Shown one piece after another: positions 36,873 to 45,190 of a stretch of DNA of 64,000 nucleotides. The notes beneath the pieces are model-generated. The model did not search any database and was not told the DNA's origin. It saw only the letters and a list, made by a program, of their open reading frames with translations. Position 1 is the stretch's first letter. Each line of letters begins with the position of its first letter. A program made the position numbers and the translations under genes. Origin of the DNA: Flavihumibacter fluminis. Lineage in GTDB: Bacteria; Bacteroidota; Bacteroidia; Chitinophagales; Chitinophagaceae. The stretch lies in NCBI RefSeq assembly GCF_021491375.1, contig NZ_JAKEVY010000001.1, forward strand, positions 1 through 64,000. The letters run 5' to 3'.

Positions 36873-37407
36873 TAAAAAAGCCCCGGTTAGAAACTTGGAG
36901 TATATAATCTTTAAATCAATCTATTAAAATTACTTCTGTCATCGGAGGAACTTGAATACTGGCCGGTCAATAATATCAGGTCGGCCAATAGCCAGCCGGC
37001 CGGACGGGAGTGAGAAGGATGAGCCATATATGCGTAAGTTTGCTAGCGTTGGGAATAGGGAATTCGGGGCAAAGTTGCCACGAAGTAGTTGGAAACATGA
37101 CAATCTTGTGACATGGTTGTAACCGAAAATGGGTACAAATGGGCAGATTTTAGTGGGTTTAAAGAAAAATATTTGAAAAAATTTTTAAGGGGCTGGTTTT
37201 TTGTATACGGCATGCCGGCATGCGCAACTGATTAAGAATCAATGAAATTTTTTGGTGGTATGGAATTGTTTGTTAAATCCCTAAGACTCAAATAGTTGAA
37301 TCCGCATGCGCTTTTCTTTAAGTGGTAGTACAACGTATAACTATTTGCACTAAAATTGCGTTATACATGCAGCAGCGAGTATTTATTTCTGCAGCATTAT
37401 TCTGAGA
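36873..37407. other. Gene-free stretch with repeats ahead of the HEPN-like pair
   Basis: 535 bp without a credible gene. It holds a degenerate copy of the GCCCC-ggt hairpin at 36874-36900 (better copy at 38491-38517), GGCCGG-rich palindromic bits at about 36961-37015, a perfect 14-bp palindrome GCATGCCGGCATGC at 37210-37223, and an inverted repeat at 37335-37366 just upstream of the next gene. Confidence 0.6.
37335..37366. promoter_or_regulatory. Inverted repeat before the two-gene HEPN-like unit
   Basis: Perfect 7-bp arms GTATAAC/GTTATAC enclose 18 bp, with a short inner GCA/TGC pairing. It lies 41 bp upstream of the first start codon (37408). It may be an operator for autoregulation, a recombination site or a hairpin. 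It was compared with integron attC sites and is too short and lacks the exact core boxes. Confidence 0.4.
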
Positions 37408-37926
37408 ATGATTCACCAAAAGACGATACCACAAACCGTAAAAGGTTTAGTTGCTTCTGGATGCGTAAGCAATTATGCAACTTTTTCTACCACCTACGGA
37501 ACCCATCAATCTGAAAGCCTGGAAGAGGCATATATTAGAGGTCACATTGATGGTGGACAAGAGAAAGAAGCTGAAATGTTTCGAATGGCAAAGGCGCTGT
37601 TCGTCAAAGGGGAAGGCTACATCAGCGAGTTTACCAATGGACTCTTAGAAGTTGCTAATAAACTTCAAATAACAGTATTTAAATTCTGGTTGAAATTTGA
37701 AGTATGGGACTCTTGCAAGTTGATTATCGTTGTTAAAATTGAAGATTACATCGATGATAAAATCGACGAATTGTATAAAGCAGCTCAAAGTTTGTCAGAC
37801 GATATCTCAAAAAATAACTTTGTTATCGATTATGCGATAACCTACTATTCTGAAAAATTAAATGTCGACAGGCTTGTTTCTGACGGCTTTGACAGATTTT
37901 ATGAACACACACCTATCCCATGCTAG
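37408..37926 (+). CDS. Hypothetical protein, first gene of a HEPN-like pair
   Basis: 172 residues, not recognised. The C-terminal half alternates strand and helix (CKLIIVVKIEDYIDDKIDEL, then NNFVIDYAITYYSEKLNVD), faintly like a nucleotidyltransferase or related alpha/beta fold, though no catalytic G-S/D-x-D is seen. The end of the gene overlaps the start of the downstream gene by 26 bp in another frame, implying coupled translation. Context suggests a two-component unit, perhaps toxin-antitoxin or defence related, but this rests on arrangement and on the partner. Confidence 0.65.
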   Translation: MIHQKTIPQTVKGLVASGCVSNYATFSTTYGTHQSESLEEAYIRGHIDGGQEKEAEMFRMAKALFVKGEGYISEFTNGLLEVANKLQITVFKFWLKFEVWDSCKLIIVVKIEDYIDDKIDELYKAAQSLSDDISKNNFVIDYAITYYSEKLNVDRLVSDGFDRFYEHTPIPC

Positions 37927-38335
37927 GCATAATAAAAACGCGTGCGACAAGTTACATGATTTAAAAGAGTTCCCAGATTGGACCTCAACAACTGCCTTTT
38001 ATTGCGCAATGCATTATGCCTACTCAATTTTATTTCCCCTTACTGAGCAAGAATTTACATATAAGAATATAGATCAATACTACTCTAAAAATAGTTCAAA
38101 CGGCTCTACAAAACATAGCTTAACTAGCCGTTTGATTCAAAAATATCATGATAGTATAGCAGAAAAATACAAGCAACTCAAAGATACCGCTCACACTGCC
38201 AGGTATCATGATTATGAAATCCACCCAAATGTGGTTGGAAAAATGAGAAGAAATATGAGTTTCATATCTGAATATTGTGAAAATAAATTTTGCAATTCAA
38301 GTGAAGATTTAGAGTCTAAAAAAGAAACCTCATAA
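37901..38335 (+). CDS. HEPN-like small protein, second gene of the pair
   Basis: 144 residues from the ATG at 37901; an upstream ATG at 37862 would enlarge the overlap and is less likely. The helical pattern, with ARHNKNACDKLHDL near the N-terminus then WTSTTAFYCAMHYAYSILF, resembles HEPN domains, in which an aromatic 'FYxAxHY' helix is typical. RxnH-type pairs that could form an RNase site occur at RLIQKYH and RYHDYEIH. HEPN proteins pair with nucleotidyltransferase-like partners in toxin-antitoxin and defence systems. The family match is by eye and the catalytic claim is inference. Confidence 0.58.
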   Translation: MNTHLSHARHNKNACDKLHDLKEFPDWTSTTAFYCAMHYAYSILFPLTEQEFTYKNIDQYYSKNSSNGSTKHSLTSRLIQKYHDSIAEKYKQLKDTAHTARYHDYEIHPNVVGKMRRNMSFISEYCENKFCNSSEDLESKKETS

Positions 38336-38547
38336 CTACATTCAGTCAAAGCTCGCACGCCTTTCAAAATCTACATATTTTATTTTTATAATAAAGATAT
38401 TTTCCTTCCCCCTTCCTTTACAATGGATTCGCCCAAAAATTTTGACTTAAATGATCTTGACAACATTGTTCAAAGAAAGTCGTTTTATTCAAAAAGCCCC
38501 AGGTAGAAACCTGGGGCGATTACTTTAATTGCAATAATATTTGCACT
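38336..38547. other. Gene-free stretch with a terminator
   Basis: Holds no credible gene. Its main feature is the strong hairpin at 38496-38517, listed separately, which terminates minus-strand transcription from the small ORF to its right. Confidence 0.6.
38496..38517 (-). terminator. Rho-independent terminator on the minus strand
   Basis: GCCCCAGGT (38496-38504) and ACCTGGGGC (38509-38517) form a perfect 9-bp stem with a 4-base loop. Read on the minus strand it is followed by TTTTTGAAT, a standard terminator that would end transcription of a small gene at 38548-38730. Confidence 0.72.
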
Positions 38548-38730
38548 TCAAAAATACTCATTGAACACCAGCTCACCTAACAATTTGTTTTTTTGCTGGT
38601 GCTGGGAATCATTAAATGCGCATATATATCTTTGATCTGTCACCGCTACTATACCTCCAGTCCGCTTTACCGGGGTAGATGGGGGAGAGCGGTGATATTT
38701 TTTTAAAACATCCAGGCAGGTCGTTTGCAT
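38548..38730 (-). CDS. Small ORF (60 aa) with G9 upstream tract
   Basis: 60 residues (QRYICAFNDSQHQQKNKLLG and a basic N-terminal third), not recognised. Support: it lies between a purine-rich start region and a good terminator on the same strand. On the minus strand its ATG (38728-38730) is preceded by GGAGG plus a run of G, in all G9 at 38734-38742, then TAA. A homopolymer at this place can vary in length, which could alter ribosome binding. Equally, this may be a fragment left by island decay. Confidence 0.35.
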   Translation of the reverse strand: MQTTCLDVLKKYHRSPPSTPVKRTGGIVAVTDQRYICAFNDSQHQQKNKLLGELVFNEYF

Positions 38731-38833
38731 TTACCCCCCCCCTCCTTCTCTTTTACAACCTGGTTCAATAAAATATTTTGAAAATATTTTGAATTTGCTC
38801 CCCATTCTGCTCCCCTTTGCTATATGAAATTAT

Positions 38834-38858
38834 AAAACCCGCTACTGGTGCGGGTTTT
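38834..38858 (-). terminator. Terminator of the tRNA-Pro transcript
   Basis: AAAACCCGC (38834-38842) pairs with GCGGGTTTT (38850-38858) around a 7-base loop, 13 bp downstream of the tRNA 3' end on the minus strand, followed by TATAAT. Good fit for termination after the tRNA. Confidence 0.7.
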
Positions 38859-38871
38859 GTTAGATTACCTG

Positions 38872-38945
38872 TCGGGATGACTGGATTCGAACCAGCGGCC
38901 TCTTCGTCCCGAACGAAGCGCGCTACCGGGCTGCGCTACATCCCG
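38872..38945 (-). tRNA. tRNA-Pro (anticodon CGG)
   Basis: 74 nt on the minus strand. The acceptor stem is CGGGATG/CATCCCG with discriminator A. The anticodon stem CTTCG/CGAAG encloses the 7-base loop TTCGGGA, giving anticodon CGG. The T-arm GGTTCGAATCC is canonical. CCA is not encoded. The 3' end points to the accessory island. The 5' end lies 19 bp after the stop of the dipeptide epimerase gene, which is also minus-strand. Confidence 0.93.
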
Positions 38946-38964
38946 TTGGGAAGGGGTGACAAAA

Positions 38965-40002
38965 TTAAGATTCTGCAATATTTCTTCCAAAATCTGTAAC
39001 GGTAATACCCAAGCCCGGTGTTTCGGGCAGGATGACCTTCCCAAAATCATACTGCAGACCGGTGGCGATATCTTCTGCCAGTAGCAGCGGACCATCCATG
39101 TCGAGCCAGTCGGCCAGTGGTGCCAAATGTGCGAGGGCGGCAGAACCAATCGTGCTTTCATTCATGCAGCCTAACATAACTTTCATTCCCAACTCACGGG
39201 CCTCCTTAATCATGCGCAGGGCCGGAGTGATTCCTGTACACTTAGTCAGCTTGATATTGATGCCATGAAAATGTCCAGCGCAACGCGCCACGTCTTTTTC
39301 AAACACACAGGATTCATCTGCCATCAGCGGTAAGGGGGAGCGTTCGTGTAACCATGCCATACCTTCCCAGTCATCTTTTGCAAGTGGCTGTTCAATAAAC
39401 TCCACATTCATGTCTGCAAAGGCGGTTATTTTTTCCAATGCTTCTTCTTTGGTCCAGGCAGCATTGGCATCAATCCGTAAGGGGGTATCCGTATGCTCCC
39501 GGAGCGCTTTCATGATTTCGATATCCTGCTGGGTACCCAATTTAATTTTGTAGACCGGCCATGGTTTTTCCTTCATTTTGGCTACCATCTTTTCGATGCT
39601 GTCAATACCGATGGTATAATCTGTGATGGGCATCCTGGCAGGATCTCCCCCAAACAACCGGTACAGGGGCTGGCGTTTGATTTTACCAAACAGATCCCAG
39701 GCAGCGATATCAAGTGCCGCTACTAAAAATCCGTTGGCAGGATAAAGATGATGCAGGTAATGCCAGTAACGATCAGGAGTGGTGAAGGCAAACTTTTCTA
39801 CAAAGATTTTCTTCGCCAGCAGATCTGCCTCCATCTTCTCAACCGGAATATTATAATAGGCGATAGCAGGCGCTTCACCGTATCCTTTGATTCCATTGAA
39901 ATCAAGTTCCACCACCAGTGCTGGCTGATGGGTTTTGGTTCCCTTTGATATGGTAAAAGGATGTATAAACGGAAGGTTTGTTTTGGTATAACTCACACGC
40001 AT
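38965..40002 (-). CDS. L-Ala-D/L-Glu (dipeptide) epimerase, enolase superfamily
   Basis: Interconverts L-Ala-D-Glu and L-Ala-L-Glu, allowing murein peptides to be recycled or degraded. The 345-residue product has a muconate-cycloisomerase-like fold. The first catalytic lysine is in YKIKLGTQ, metal ligands are in RIDANAAW (Asp), FIEQPL (Glu) and ADESC (Asp), and the second lysine is in [10 protein letters not shown]. The substrate motif [11 protein letters not shown] is characteristic of dipeptide epimerases. The stop lies 17 bp after the malQ stop region boundary and next to tRNA-Pro. Neighbours do not confirm the pathway. Confidence 0.88.
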   Translation of the reverse strand: MRVSYTKTNLPFIHPFTISKGTKTHQPALVVELDFNGIKGYGEAPAIAYYNIPVEKMEADLLAKKIFVEKFAFTTPDRYWHYLHHLYPANGFLVAALDIAAWDLFGKIKRQPLYRLFGGDPARMPITDYTIGIDSIEKMVAKMKEKPWPVYKIKLGTQQDIEIMKALREHTDTPLRIDANAAWTKEEALEKITAFADMNVEFIEQPLAKDDWEGMAWLHERSPLPLMADESCVFEKDVARCAGHFHGINIKLTKCTGITPALRMIKEARELGMKVMLGCMNESTIGSAALAHLAPLADWLDMDGPLLLAEDIATGLQYDFGKVILPETPGLGITVTDFGRNIAES

Positions 40003-40019
40003 ACCACAAACCTACATCA

Positions 40020-42692
40020 TTATGCCCTTCCACTCACTTTAATATGCTCTTTGAGATCGTGGTTAAACGCTTTTTCCTTCATCAATTGTTCCAGTGAAAT
40101 ATGCATCCGGTACCGCCAGTAATGTTTGGGGTTAGATGGAATATTGATCCGTTCATCGGCCGCATTGGCACGACGTAGCTGGTCATCGCCCCCCAATAAA
40201 TCCTGTAATTGGAAGACACTCCACATGGCGGGTGAATGCAGGTGCTGAATGATGATCTGTTTGTTGATCCATGCCTCACAGAAGGCAGGTGCATCTCCCC
40301 ACTGACCGAGTTCATTATTAAAGAAACGTTGAGTTTTAGCGCGGTCTTCTTCCCACCAACCGCGGATGGTACTCATATCGTGGGTAGAAGGCGTTACCAC
40401 TGCCAGATAAGGCGCATCGTCCGGATGGAAAAATTCGCGTTCCGGATTTTTCGGCATACGCTGGATTTCCAGGCTGAGGATACCGAGTTGATTCATTACC
40501 TCCGGCACGCAGCCTGGTACCATCCCCAGGTCTTCACCACAAATCATCATATTGGTGGAGGCTTTCAACGCAGGTAACTTATTCATAGCTTCCTCCATCC
40601 AGAATCCATCCTGACGGCGATAAAAATAGTTAACATAGAGTTCTTTCAATTTCTCCTTTGTATCCCATTCCAGCGACTGGAAAGAACTGGTCTGTTCCAT
40701 GCCAAAACGGAAATGGTATTGGGTACCATTGGAGCCCTCCTGTTCAAACAGTATAACATTGCTGTGCAGGTCGTATAATCCCTGGCGCAGCCAGTTATTG
40801 GTGTCTCTTACCTCTTCTGTTATGAACCAGTTTTCTATTTTTCGCTGCGTATCAAATGCAGATTTGAAAAAATATTGACCGTAGCCTGTAGGATCCAGGA
40901 AGGTTTCTTTTACAAATCCGGCTACTTCCCCGAATCGTTCATTCAGGAGATTTTCGGTTATATAGGGCTGTGTGTAACGGGTATGATCAAACCAGATGTT
41001 ACGCTCCTGGAATTCGTTTTTATGCACAGGAATAGCTGGTACAAATCGTCCCATAATACCTTCCACTGAATGATAGGGTATTGACCAGATCCGGAAAAAA
41101 CCAAGAATATGATCGATGCGGAATGCATCAAAATAATCGCTCATCTGGGCAAAGCGACGTTTCCACCAGTTGAAGCCATCCGTTTGCATTTGCTGCCAGT
41201 TATAGGTAGGGAATCCCCAGTTCTGTCCTTTGATAGCAAAGTCATCTGGTGGTGCACCGGCCTGTTGGTCCATATTGTATAAGTCCGGCGCTACCCAGGC
41301 ATCACAACTGTACCGGTAGATGCCAATTGGTATATCGCCCTTTACGATGATACCTTTTTTATGCGCGTACCTGGTAGCCGCTTTTAGTTGAACATGCAAC
41401 TGGTATTGCAGGTAATAATGAAACTGGATTTGCGCATACTCCTCACTGTCTGGTGCCACCAGGTTTTCAATGGCTTCCTGGGCATACTGGCTATATTCCG
41501 TCCAGCCAGTAAAATCAGAACTACCGTTTTTATCTCTCAGGTAACAGAAGGCAGCATAAGGCACGAGCCAATCCTGGTTACCGGAGAAAAAATCGAGATA
41601 CTCAGGATCCGATGCCCAGCTTTCTTTCTGGACTTCAAAAAGCTGATGCAGTACGTTCAGTTTGAGCTTCAGCACGGCTTCGTAATCAACTGTTTCCAGT
41701 TCGTTGAGTTCTTTTTGTTGATCGCGATAGGGTTTTAATAAAGCAGCCTGTTTTTTCCCTGCCACTTCATCCGGATTCAGGAAGATTGGGTGTAAGGCAA
41801 AGGCGGAGATCGCTGCATAAGGATAGGAATCCACCCAGGTATGAGTAGCCGTTGTATCGTTAATGGGTAACAGTTGAATCAGTTTCATGTCAACGGATCC
41901 TGCCCAGTCTACCAGTGCCTGGATATCGGTGAATTCGCCGATACCCCAACTGTTTTTACTGCGTAAACTAAATACGGGGATCGCCACGCCAGCTCCTTTC
42001 CAGGTAGTATTCGGGATCTGGGCAAAGCCATCGTGTACAATGGTCAGGTGTTGACCGGCATCACCAAAGAGGTGACGGTTCTCACCTGCTTCAAACTGTA
42101 CAAAAGTTTTGTGTTTGGTGTGATAGATTCCGTATTTGTATTGTAGGGGGAATTCTTCCTTGGGCAGGTCAATGGCAACCGTCCACCAGTTTCCCTCTGC
42201 CTGCAACAGTATTGGATCTTCGGTTGACCAATCCCGTAAGGCGGTGCCGGCACCGGATAAACAGATTACTTCATTTTTTTTCAGCAAGGGCGCTTTCACC
42301 CGGAAAATATGACTGAACTGTTTGGGGTGTTTGTATTTTTTCTTACCTGTTTCCGGCAACAGTATTTCCTGGAAAGGTGCTGTATAAAAGGCATTTTCAA
42401 AGGAGCCTGCATGGTTCCAGGTATCGACTACCTGGATTTCGGTGAACTCTTTGATACCGGTAGGCAGGTGCCGGTCATCTCCCCATTCATTCACGATTTT
42501 ACCATCCACATCCTGTAACTGATACTGGTAGGTAATCCCTTCCAGTGTGGCGGGGTCTATCTCCAGTTGAGCGAACCAATATTCCTGGTTGAACCAGGAC
42601 ATGCGAAGGGGATCTTTCCTGTTGGGAAGGCCGGTTATAAATAATTCTTGTCCGACTACTGTCGTAAATCGTAGATAAAACTGAATTGTCAT
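40020..42692 (-). CDS. malQ: 4-alpha-glucanotransferase with N-terminal CBM20-like domains
   Basis: Disproportionates maltodextrins in the cytoplasm. The 890-residue length is due to two starch-binding CBM20-like domains (about 1-100 and 120-230) before the GH77 barrel, the plant DPE2-like arrangement common in Bacteroidota. Catalytic residues: Asp in DAFRIDHILGF, Glu in MICGEDLGMVP and Asp in VVTPSTHDMST. It lies close to the epimerase gene, 17 bp apart, and belongs with the glgB/glgC/glgA and amylase genes in function. A TGTGTA/TACACA palindrome and a doubled TTGTTTGGGC stand upstream. Confidence 0.92.
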   Translation of the reverse strand: MTIQFYLRFTTVVGQELFITGLPNRKDPLRMSWFNQEYWFAQLEIDPATLEGITYQYQLQDVDGKIVNEWGDDRHLPTGIKEFTEIQVVDTWNHAGSFENAFYTAPFQEILLPETGKKKYKHPKQFSHIFRVKAPLLKKNEVICLSGAGTALRDWSTEDPILLQAEGNWWTVAIDLPKEEFPLQYKYGIYHTKHKTFVQFEAGENRHLFGDAGQHLTIVHDGFAQIPNTTWKGAGVAIPVFSLRSKNSWGIGEFTDIQALVDWAGSVDMKLIQLLPINDTTATHTWVDSYPYAAISAFALHPIFLNPDEVAGKKQAALLKPYRDQQKELNELETVDYEAVLKLKLNVLHQLFEVQKESWASDPEYLDFFSGNQDWLVPYAAFCYLRDKNGSSDFTGWTEYSQYAQEAIENLVAPDSEEYAQIQFHYYLQYQLHVQLKAATRYAHKKGIIVKGDIPIGIYRYSCDAWVAPDLYNMDQQAGAPPDDFAIKGQNWGFPTYNWQQMQTDGFNWWKRRFAQMSDYFDAFRIDHILGFFRIWSIPYHSVEGIMGRFVPAIPVHKNEFQERNIWFDHTRYTQPYITENLLNERFGEVAGFVKETFLDPTGYGQYFFKSAFDTQRKIENWFITEEVRDTNNWLRQGLYDLHSNVILFEQEGSNGTQYHFRFGMEQTSSFQSLEWDTKEKLKELYVNYFYRRQDGFWMEEAMNKLPALKASTNMMICGEDLGMVPGCVPEVMNQLGILSLEIQRMPKNPEREFFHPDDAPYLAVVTPSTHDMSTIRGWWEEDRAKTQRFFNNELGQWGDAPAFCEAWINKQIIIQHLHSPAMWSVFQLQDLLGGDDQLRRANAADERINIPSNPKHYWRYRMHISLEQLMKEKAFNHDLKEHIKVSGRA

Positions 42693-42734
42693 GCAATCGT
42701 TGTTTGGGCTGGTCGAAACAAAAATAATTTATTT

Positions 42735-42751
42735 GTGTATAATTTACACAT
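42735..42751. promoter_or_regulatory. Small palindrome upstream of malQ
   Basis: TGTGTA-N5-TACACA, 43 bp upstream of the malQ start, within an AT-rich region. A possible operator, short enough that chance is possible. Confidence 0.3.
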
Positions 42752-42777
42752 TTGTTGTTGTTTGGGCATAAAAAAAA

Positions 42778-42796
42778 TCCCTGCCATTGGCAGGGA
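42778..42796 (-). terminator. Terminator of the small membrane protein gene
   Basis: TCCCTGCC/GGCAGGGA perfect 8-bp stem with a 3-base loop. Read on the minus strand it is followed by TTTTTTTTA. It lies 25 bp downstream of the 51-aa ORF stop. Confidence 0.82.
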
Positions 42797-42821
42797 GCTA
42801 ATATAAGTTACTTCTAATCAC

Positions 42822-42977
42822 TTAGATGATATCCATTGCTTTTACAAAGCTGGTACACACAAATGGGATAATCATGGTCAGGTATTCCCAGTGCAGGTAA
42901 ATGGCAGCCAATAAAGCGGCAGTTGATACAAAAAAGCCTAACCACCACATCCCGGTATTTTTCTTTTGTGTTTCCAT
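42822..42977 (-). CDS. Small integral membrane protein (51 aa)
   Basis: A short ORF from an ATG at 42977 encodes METQKKNTGMWWLGFFVSTA followed by two hydrophobic stretches (about residues 11-27 and 31-45) and a short tail ending MDII. Such a composition is rare by chance, and the ORF is followed by a strong terminator (42778-42796) and preceded by an AT-rich leader. The longer reading in another frame over this region is basic and Cys-rich and looks spurious. Function unknown; perhaps a membrane-associated regulator or a component of an adjacent complex. Below the size at which standard gene finders are reliable. Confidence 0.6.
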   Translation of the reverse strand: METQKKNTGMWWLGFFVSTAALLAAIYLHWEYLTMIIPFVCTSFVKAMDII

Positions 42978-43042
42978 GATAGATTGTAAAAATTAAAAAG
43001 TAAAAATTAATACGCGGCAAAAATAGACATTTCTGTAACATA

Positions 43043-43082
43043 CCCAAAAGGAAAAGCGGCCGAAATTTTCGACCGCTTTTCC
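43043..43082 (-). terminator. dnaK terminator
   Basis: AAAAGCGG/CCGCTTTT outer stem with an inner CGA/TCG pairing and one mismatch. On the minus strand it is followed by TTCCTTTT. It lies 40 bp beyond the dnaK stop, with a heptanucleotide array between. Confidence 0.7.
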
Positions 43083-43085
43083 TTT

Positions 43086-43118
43086 TCACGTCTCACATCT
43101 CACATCTGACGTCTCACT
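43086..43118. repeat. Heptanucleotide tandem array 1
   Basis: Four or five consecutive 7-bp units of the form TCTCACR (TCTCACA, TCTCACA, TCTGACG, TCTCACT) between the dnaK stop and its terminator. Same family as the arrays near 57.6 and 63.2-63.6 kb. Confidence 0.65.
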
Positions 43119-43121
43119 TAT

Positions 43122-45014
43122 TTATTTCACTTCCTCAAATTCCGCATCTGTCACATTTTCGCCGTTTGCTCCCTGGGCACCAGCGTTGCCATCGGGCTGT
43201 GCGCCACCTGCCTGCTGGGCTTTGTAGATTTCTTCAGAAGCGGCAGTCCAGGCAGTATTCATCTCCGTTACTGCGGTATCAATCGCAGCAAGGTCCTGGC
43301 TCTTGTGTGCGTCTTTCAATTTATTGAGGGCTGTTTCAATTGGTGCTTTTTTATCAGCAGGGATTTTATCGCCAAACTCTTTCAGTTGTTTTTCAGTTTG
43401 GAAAATCAGGCTGTCGGCCTGGTTGATTTTTTCAACCCGCTCCTTCGCTTCTTTATCAGATGCTTCATTCGCTTTCGCTTCTGCCTTCATTTTTTCGATT
43501 TCGTCTTTAGTCAGACCAGAACCTGCTTCGATCCGGATCTTCTGCTCTTTTCCGGTTCCTTTGTCCTTGGCCGTTACATGCAGGATGCCATTGGCATCAA
43601 TATCGAAAATTACTTCGATCTGCGGAACACCACGGGGAGCGGGCGGAATGCCATCCAGGTTGAACATACCCAGACTCTTATTCTGGTTCGCCATCGGGCG
43701 CTCACCCTGCAATACATGGATTTGTACTCCAGGCTGGTTATCAGCGGCTGTGGAGAAAACTTCCGATTTTTTGGTTGGGATGGTGGTATTGCTTTCGATC
43801 AATCTTGTCATTACTCCTCCCATAGTTTCGATACCCAGGCTCAGCGGGGTAACATCCAGCAGGAGTACATCCTTCACTTCGCCGGTTAAAACCGCACCCT
43901 GGATACCGGCACCTACTGCCACTACCTCATCGGGGTTTACTCCCCTGTTGGGTTTTTTACCGAAAAATTTCTCTACAATTTCCTGCACTTTCGGGATCCT
44001 TGTTGAACCACCTACCAGGATCACTTCATCGATATCAGAAGTGCTCATGCCGGCATCTTTCAGCGCCTGCTCACAGGGCTTCAGACAGCGGGTAAACAGG
44101 TTGTCGGCCAGTTGTTCAAACTTAGCGCGACTCAGTTTTTTCACCAGGTGCTTGGGAACTCCGTCTACAGCGGTGATATAAGGCAGGTTGATTTCTGTTT
44201 CAGAAGAAGAGGATAATTCCACTTTTGCTTTTTCAGCAGCTTCTTTCAGGCGCTGCAGGGCCATAGGGTCTTTGCGCAGATCCACACTCTCATCTTTCTT
44301 GAACTCATCTGCCAGCCAGTCCATGATTACCTTATCGAAGTCGTCTCCACCCAGGTGGGTATCACCATTGGTCGATTTTACTTCAAATACCCCATCGCCC
44401 AGTTCGAGGATGGAAATATCGAATGTACCACCACCGAGGTCGAATACGGCGATCTTCTGGTCCTTGCCTTTTTTATCCAGACCATACGCCAAAGCGGCAG
44501 CGGTTGGTTCGTTTACAATACGACGAACATTCAGTCCGGCGATTTCACCCGCTTCCTTGGTTGCCTGACGCTGAGCATCGTTAAAATAAGCCGGTACGGT
44601 GATCACCGCTTCGGTTACTTCCTGTCCAAGGTAATCTTCCGCTGTTTTCTTCATTTTCTGAAGAATCATAGCGCTGATTTCCTGTGGAGTGTAAAGGCGA
44701 CCATCGATATCGATGCGCACCGTATTATTATCGCCTTTGGCTACTTTATAGCTCCAATGGCTGATTTCTTCAGTTACTTCATCAAAGCGACGGCCCATGA
44801 AGCGCTTAACCGACATAATGGTATTATGCGGGTTGGTGATGGCCTGGCGTTTGGCCGGGTCGCCCACTTTTCTTTCTCCGTTTTTCAGGAAGGCTACCAC
44901 GGAAGGCGTCGTTCTACGTCCTTCGTCATTCGCGATTACTACGGGTTCGTTCCCCTCCATAACCGAAACGCAACTGTTGGTAGTTCCCAGGTCGATGCCT
45001 ATTATCTTTCCCAT
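43122..45014 (-). CDS. dnaK: Molecular chaperone DnaK (Hsp70)
   Basis: ATP-driven chaperone of 630 residues, cytoplasmic. Three Hsp70 signatures are present: [13 protein letters not shown] at residues 5-17, [16 protein letters not shown] near 188 and [14 protein letters not shown] near 330. The substrate-binding domain and the helical lid follow, and the end carries the Gly/Ala/Gln/Asn-rich tail and TDAEFEEVK. No dnaJ or grpE is adjacent. A long open reading on the opposite strand is a by-product of codon usage. Followed by a heptanucleotide array and a terminator. Confidence 0.97.
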   Translation of the reverse strand: MGKIIGIDLGTTNSCVSVMEGNEPVVIANDEGRRTTPSVVAFLKNGERKVGDPAKRQAITNPHNTIMSVKRFMGRRFDEVTEEISHWSYKVAKGDNNTVRIDIDGRLYTPQEISAMILQKMKKTAEDYLGQEVTEAVITVPAYFNDAQRQATKEAGEIAGLNVRRIVNEPTAAALAYGLDKKGKDQKIAVFDLGGGTFDISILELGDGVFEVKSTNGDTHLGGDDFDKVIMDWLADEFKKDESVDLRKDPMALQRLKEAAEKAKVELSSSSETEINLPYITAVDGVPKHLVKKLSRAKFEQLADNLFTRCLKPCEQALKDAGMSTSDIDEVILVGGSTRIPKVQEIVEKFFGKKPNRGVNPDEVVAVGAGIQGAVLTGEVKDVLLLDVTPLSLGIETMGGVMTRLIESNTTIPTKKSEVFSTAADNQPGVQIHVLQGERPMANQNKSLGMFNLDGIPPAPRGVPQIEVIFDIDANGILHVTAKDKGTGKEQKIRIEAGSGLTKDEIEKMKAEAKANEASDKEAKERVEKINQADSLIFQTEKQLKEFGDKIPADKKAPIETALNKLKDAHKSQDLAAIDTAVTEMNTAWTAASEEIYKAQQAGGAQPDGNAGAQGANGENVTDAEFEEVK

Positions 45015-45138
45015 ATGAATAATTTTCCTTTAATGAATGAATGTACTTTCTATTGACAATCAATATGCCAAGCGCCATTTTAAGTGTTAAAATGGCAGTT
45101 TTGTCAGGTTTGCCGCATAGGACCTGCCAAATCTCGCT

Positions 45139-45181
45139 TCACCCGACCGGCTCCACCCGACCAGTGCCACCTGTCGGGTGA
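45139..45181. repeat. CACCCGACC repeats forming alternative hairpins
   Basis: CACCCGACC occurs twice (45140-45148 and 45154-45162), and an inverted partner GTCGGGTGA stands at 45173-45181. Either copy may pair with it. Lies between the GtrA-like stop and dnaK. It lacks the T-tract on the correct side for a canonical terminator. Confidence 0.5.
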
Positions 45182-45190
45182 AAAAATGAC

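Noticed and set aside
37335-37366. Integron attC site
   Set aside because: Only 32 bp, arms GTATAAC/GTTATAC do not fit the RYYYAAC/GTTRRRY boxes exactly, no further copies and no integrase in the window.
38817-38999. Short plus-strand ORF with [20 protein letters not shown]
   Set aside because: It is the antisense reading of tRNA-Pro, a well-known false gene; so is the minus-strand reading with [20 protein letters not shown].
42814-43089. 91-codon minus-strand ORF beside dnaK
   Set aside because: Runs through the dnaK terminator and the 51-codon membrane protein in another frame; basic and Cys-rich with no domain.
43303-44181. 292-codon plus-strand ORF opposite dnaK
   Set aside because: Produced by codon usage of the conserved dnaK gene; Ser/Ile/Cys-rich, without any recognisable domain.
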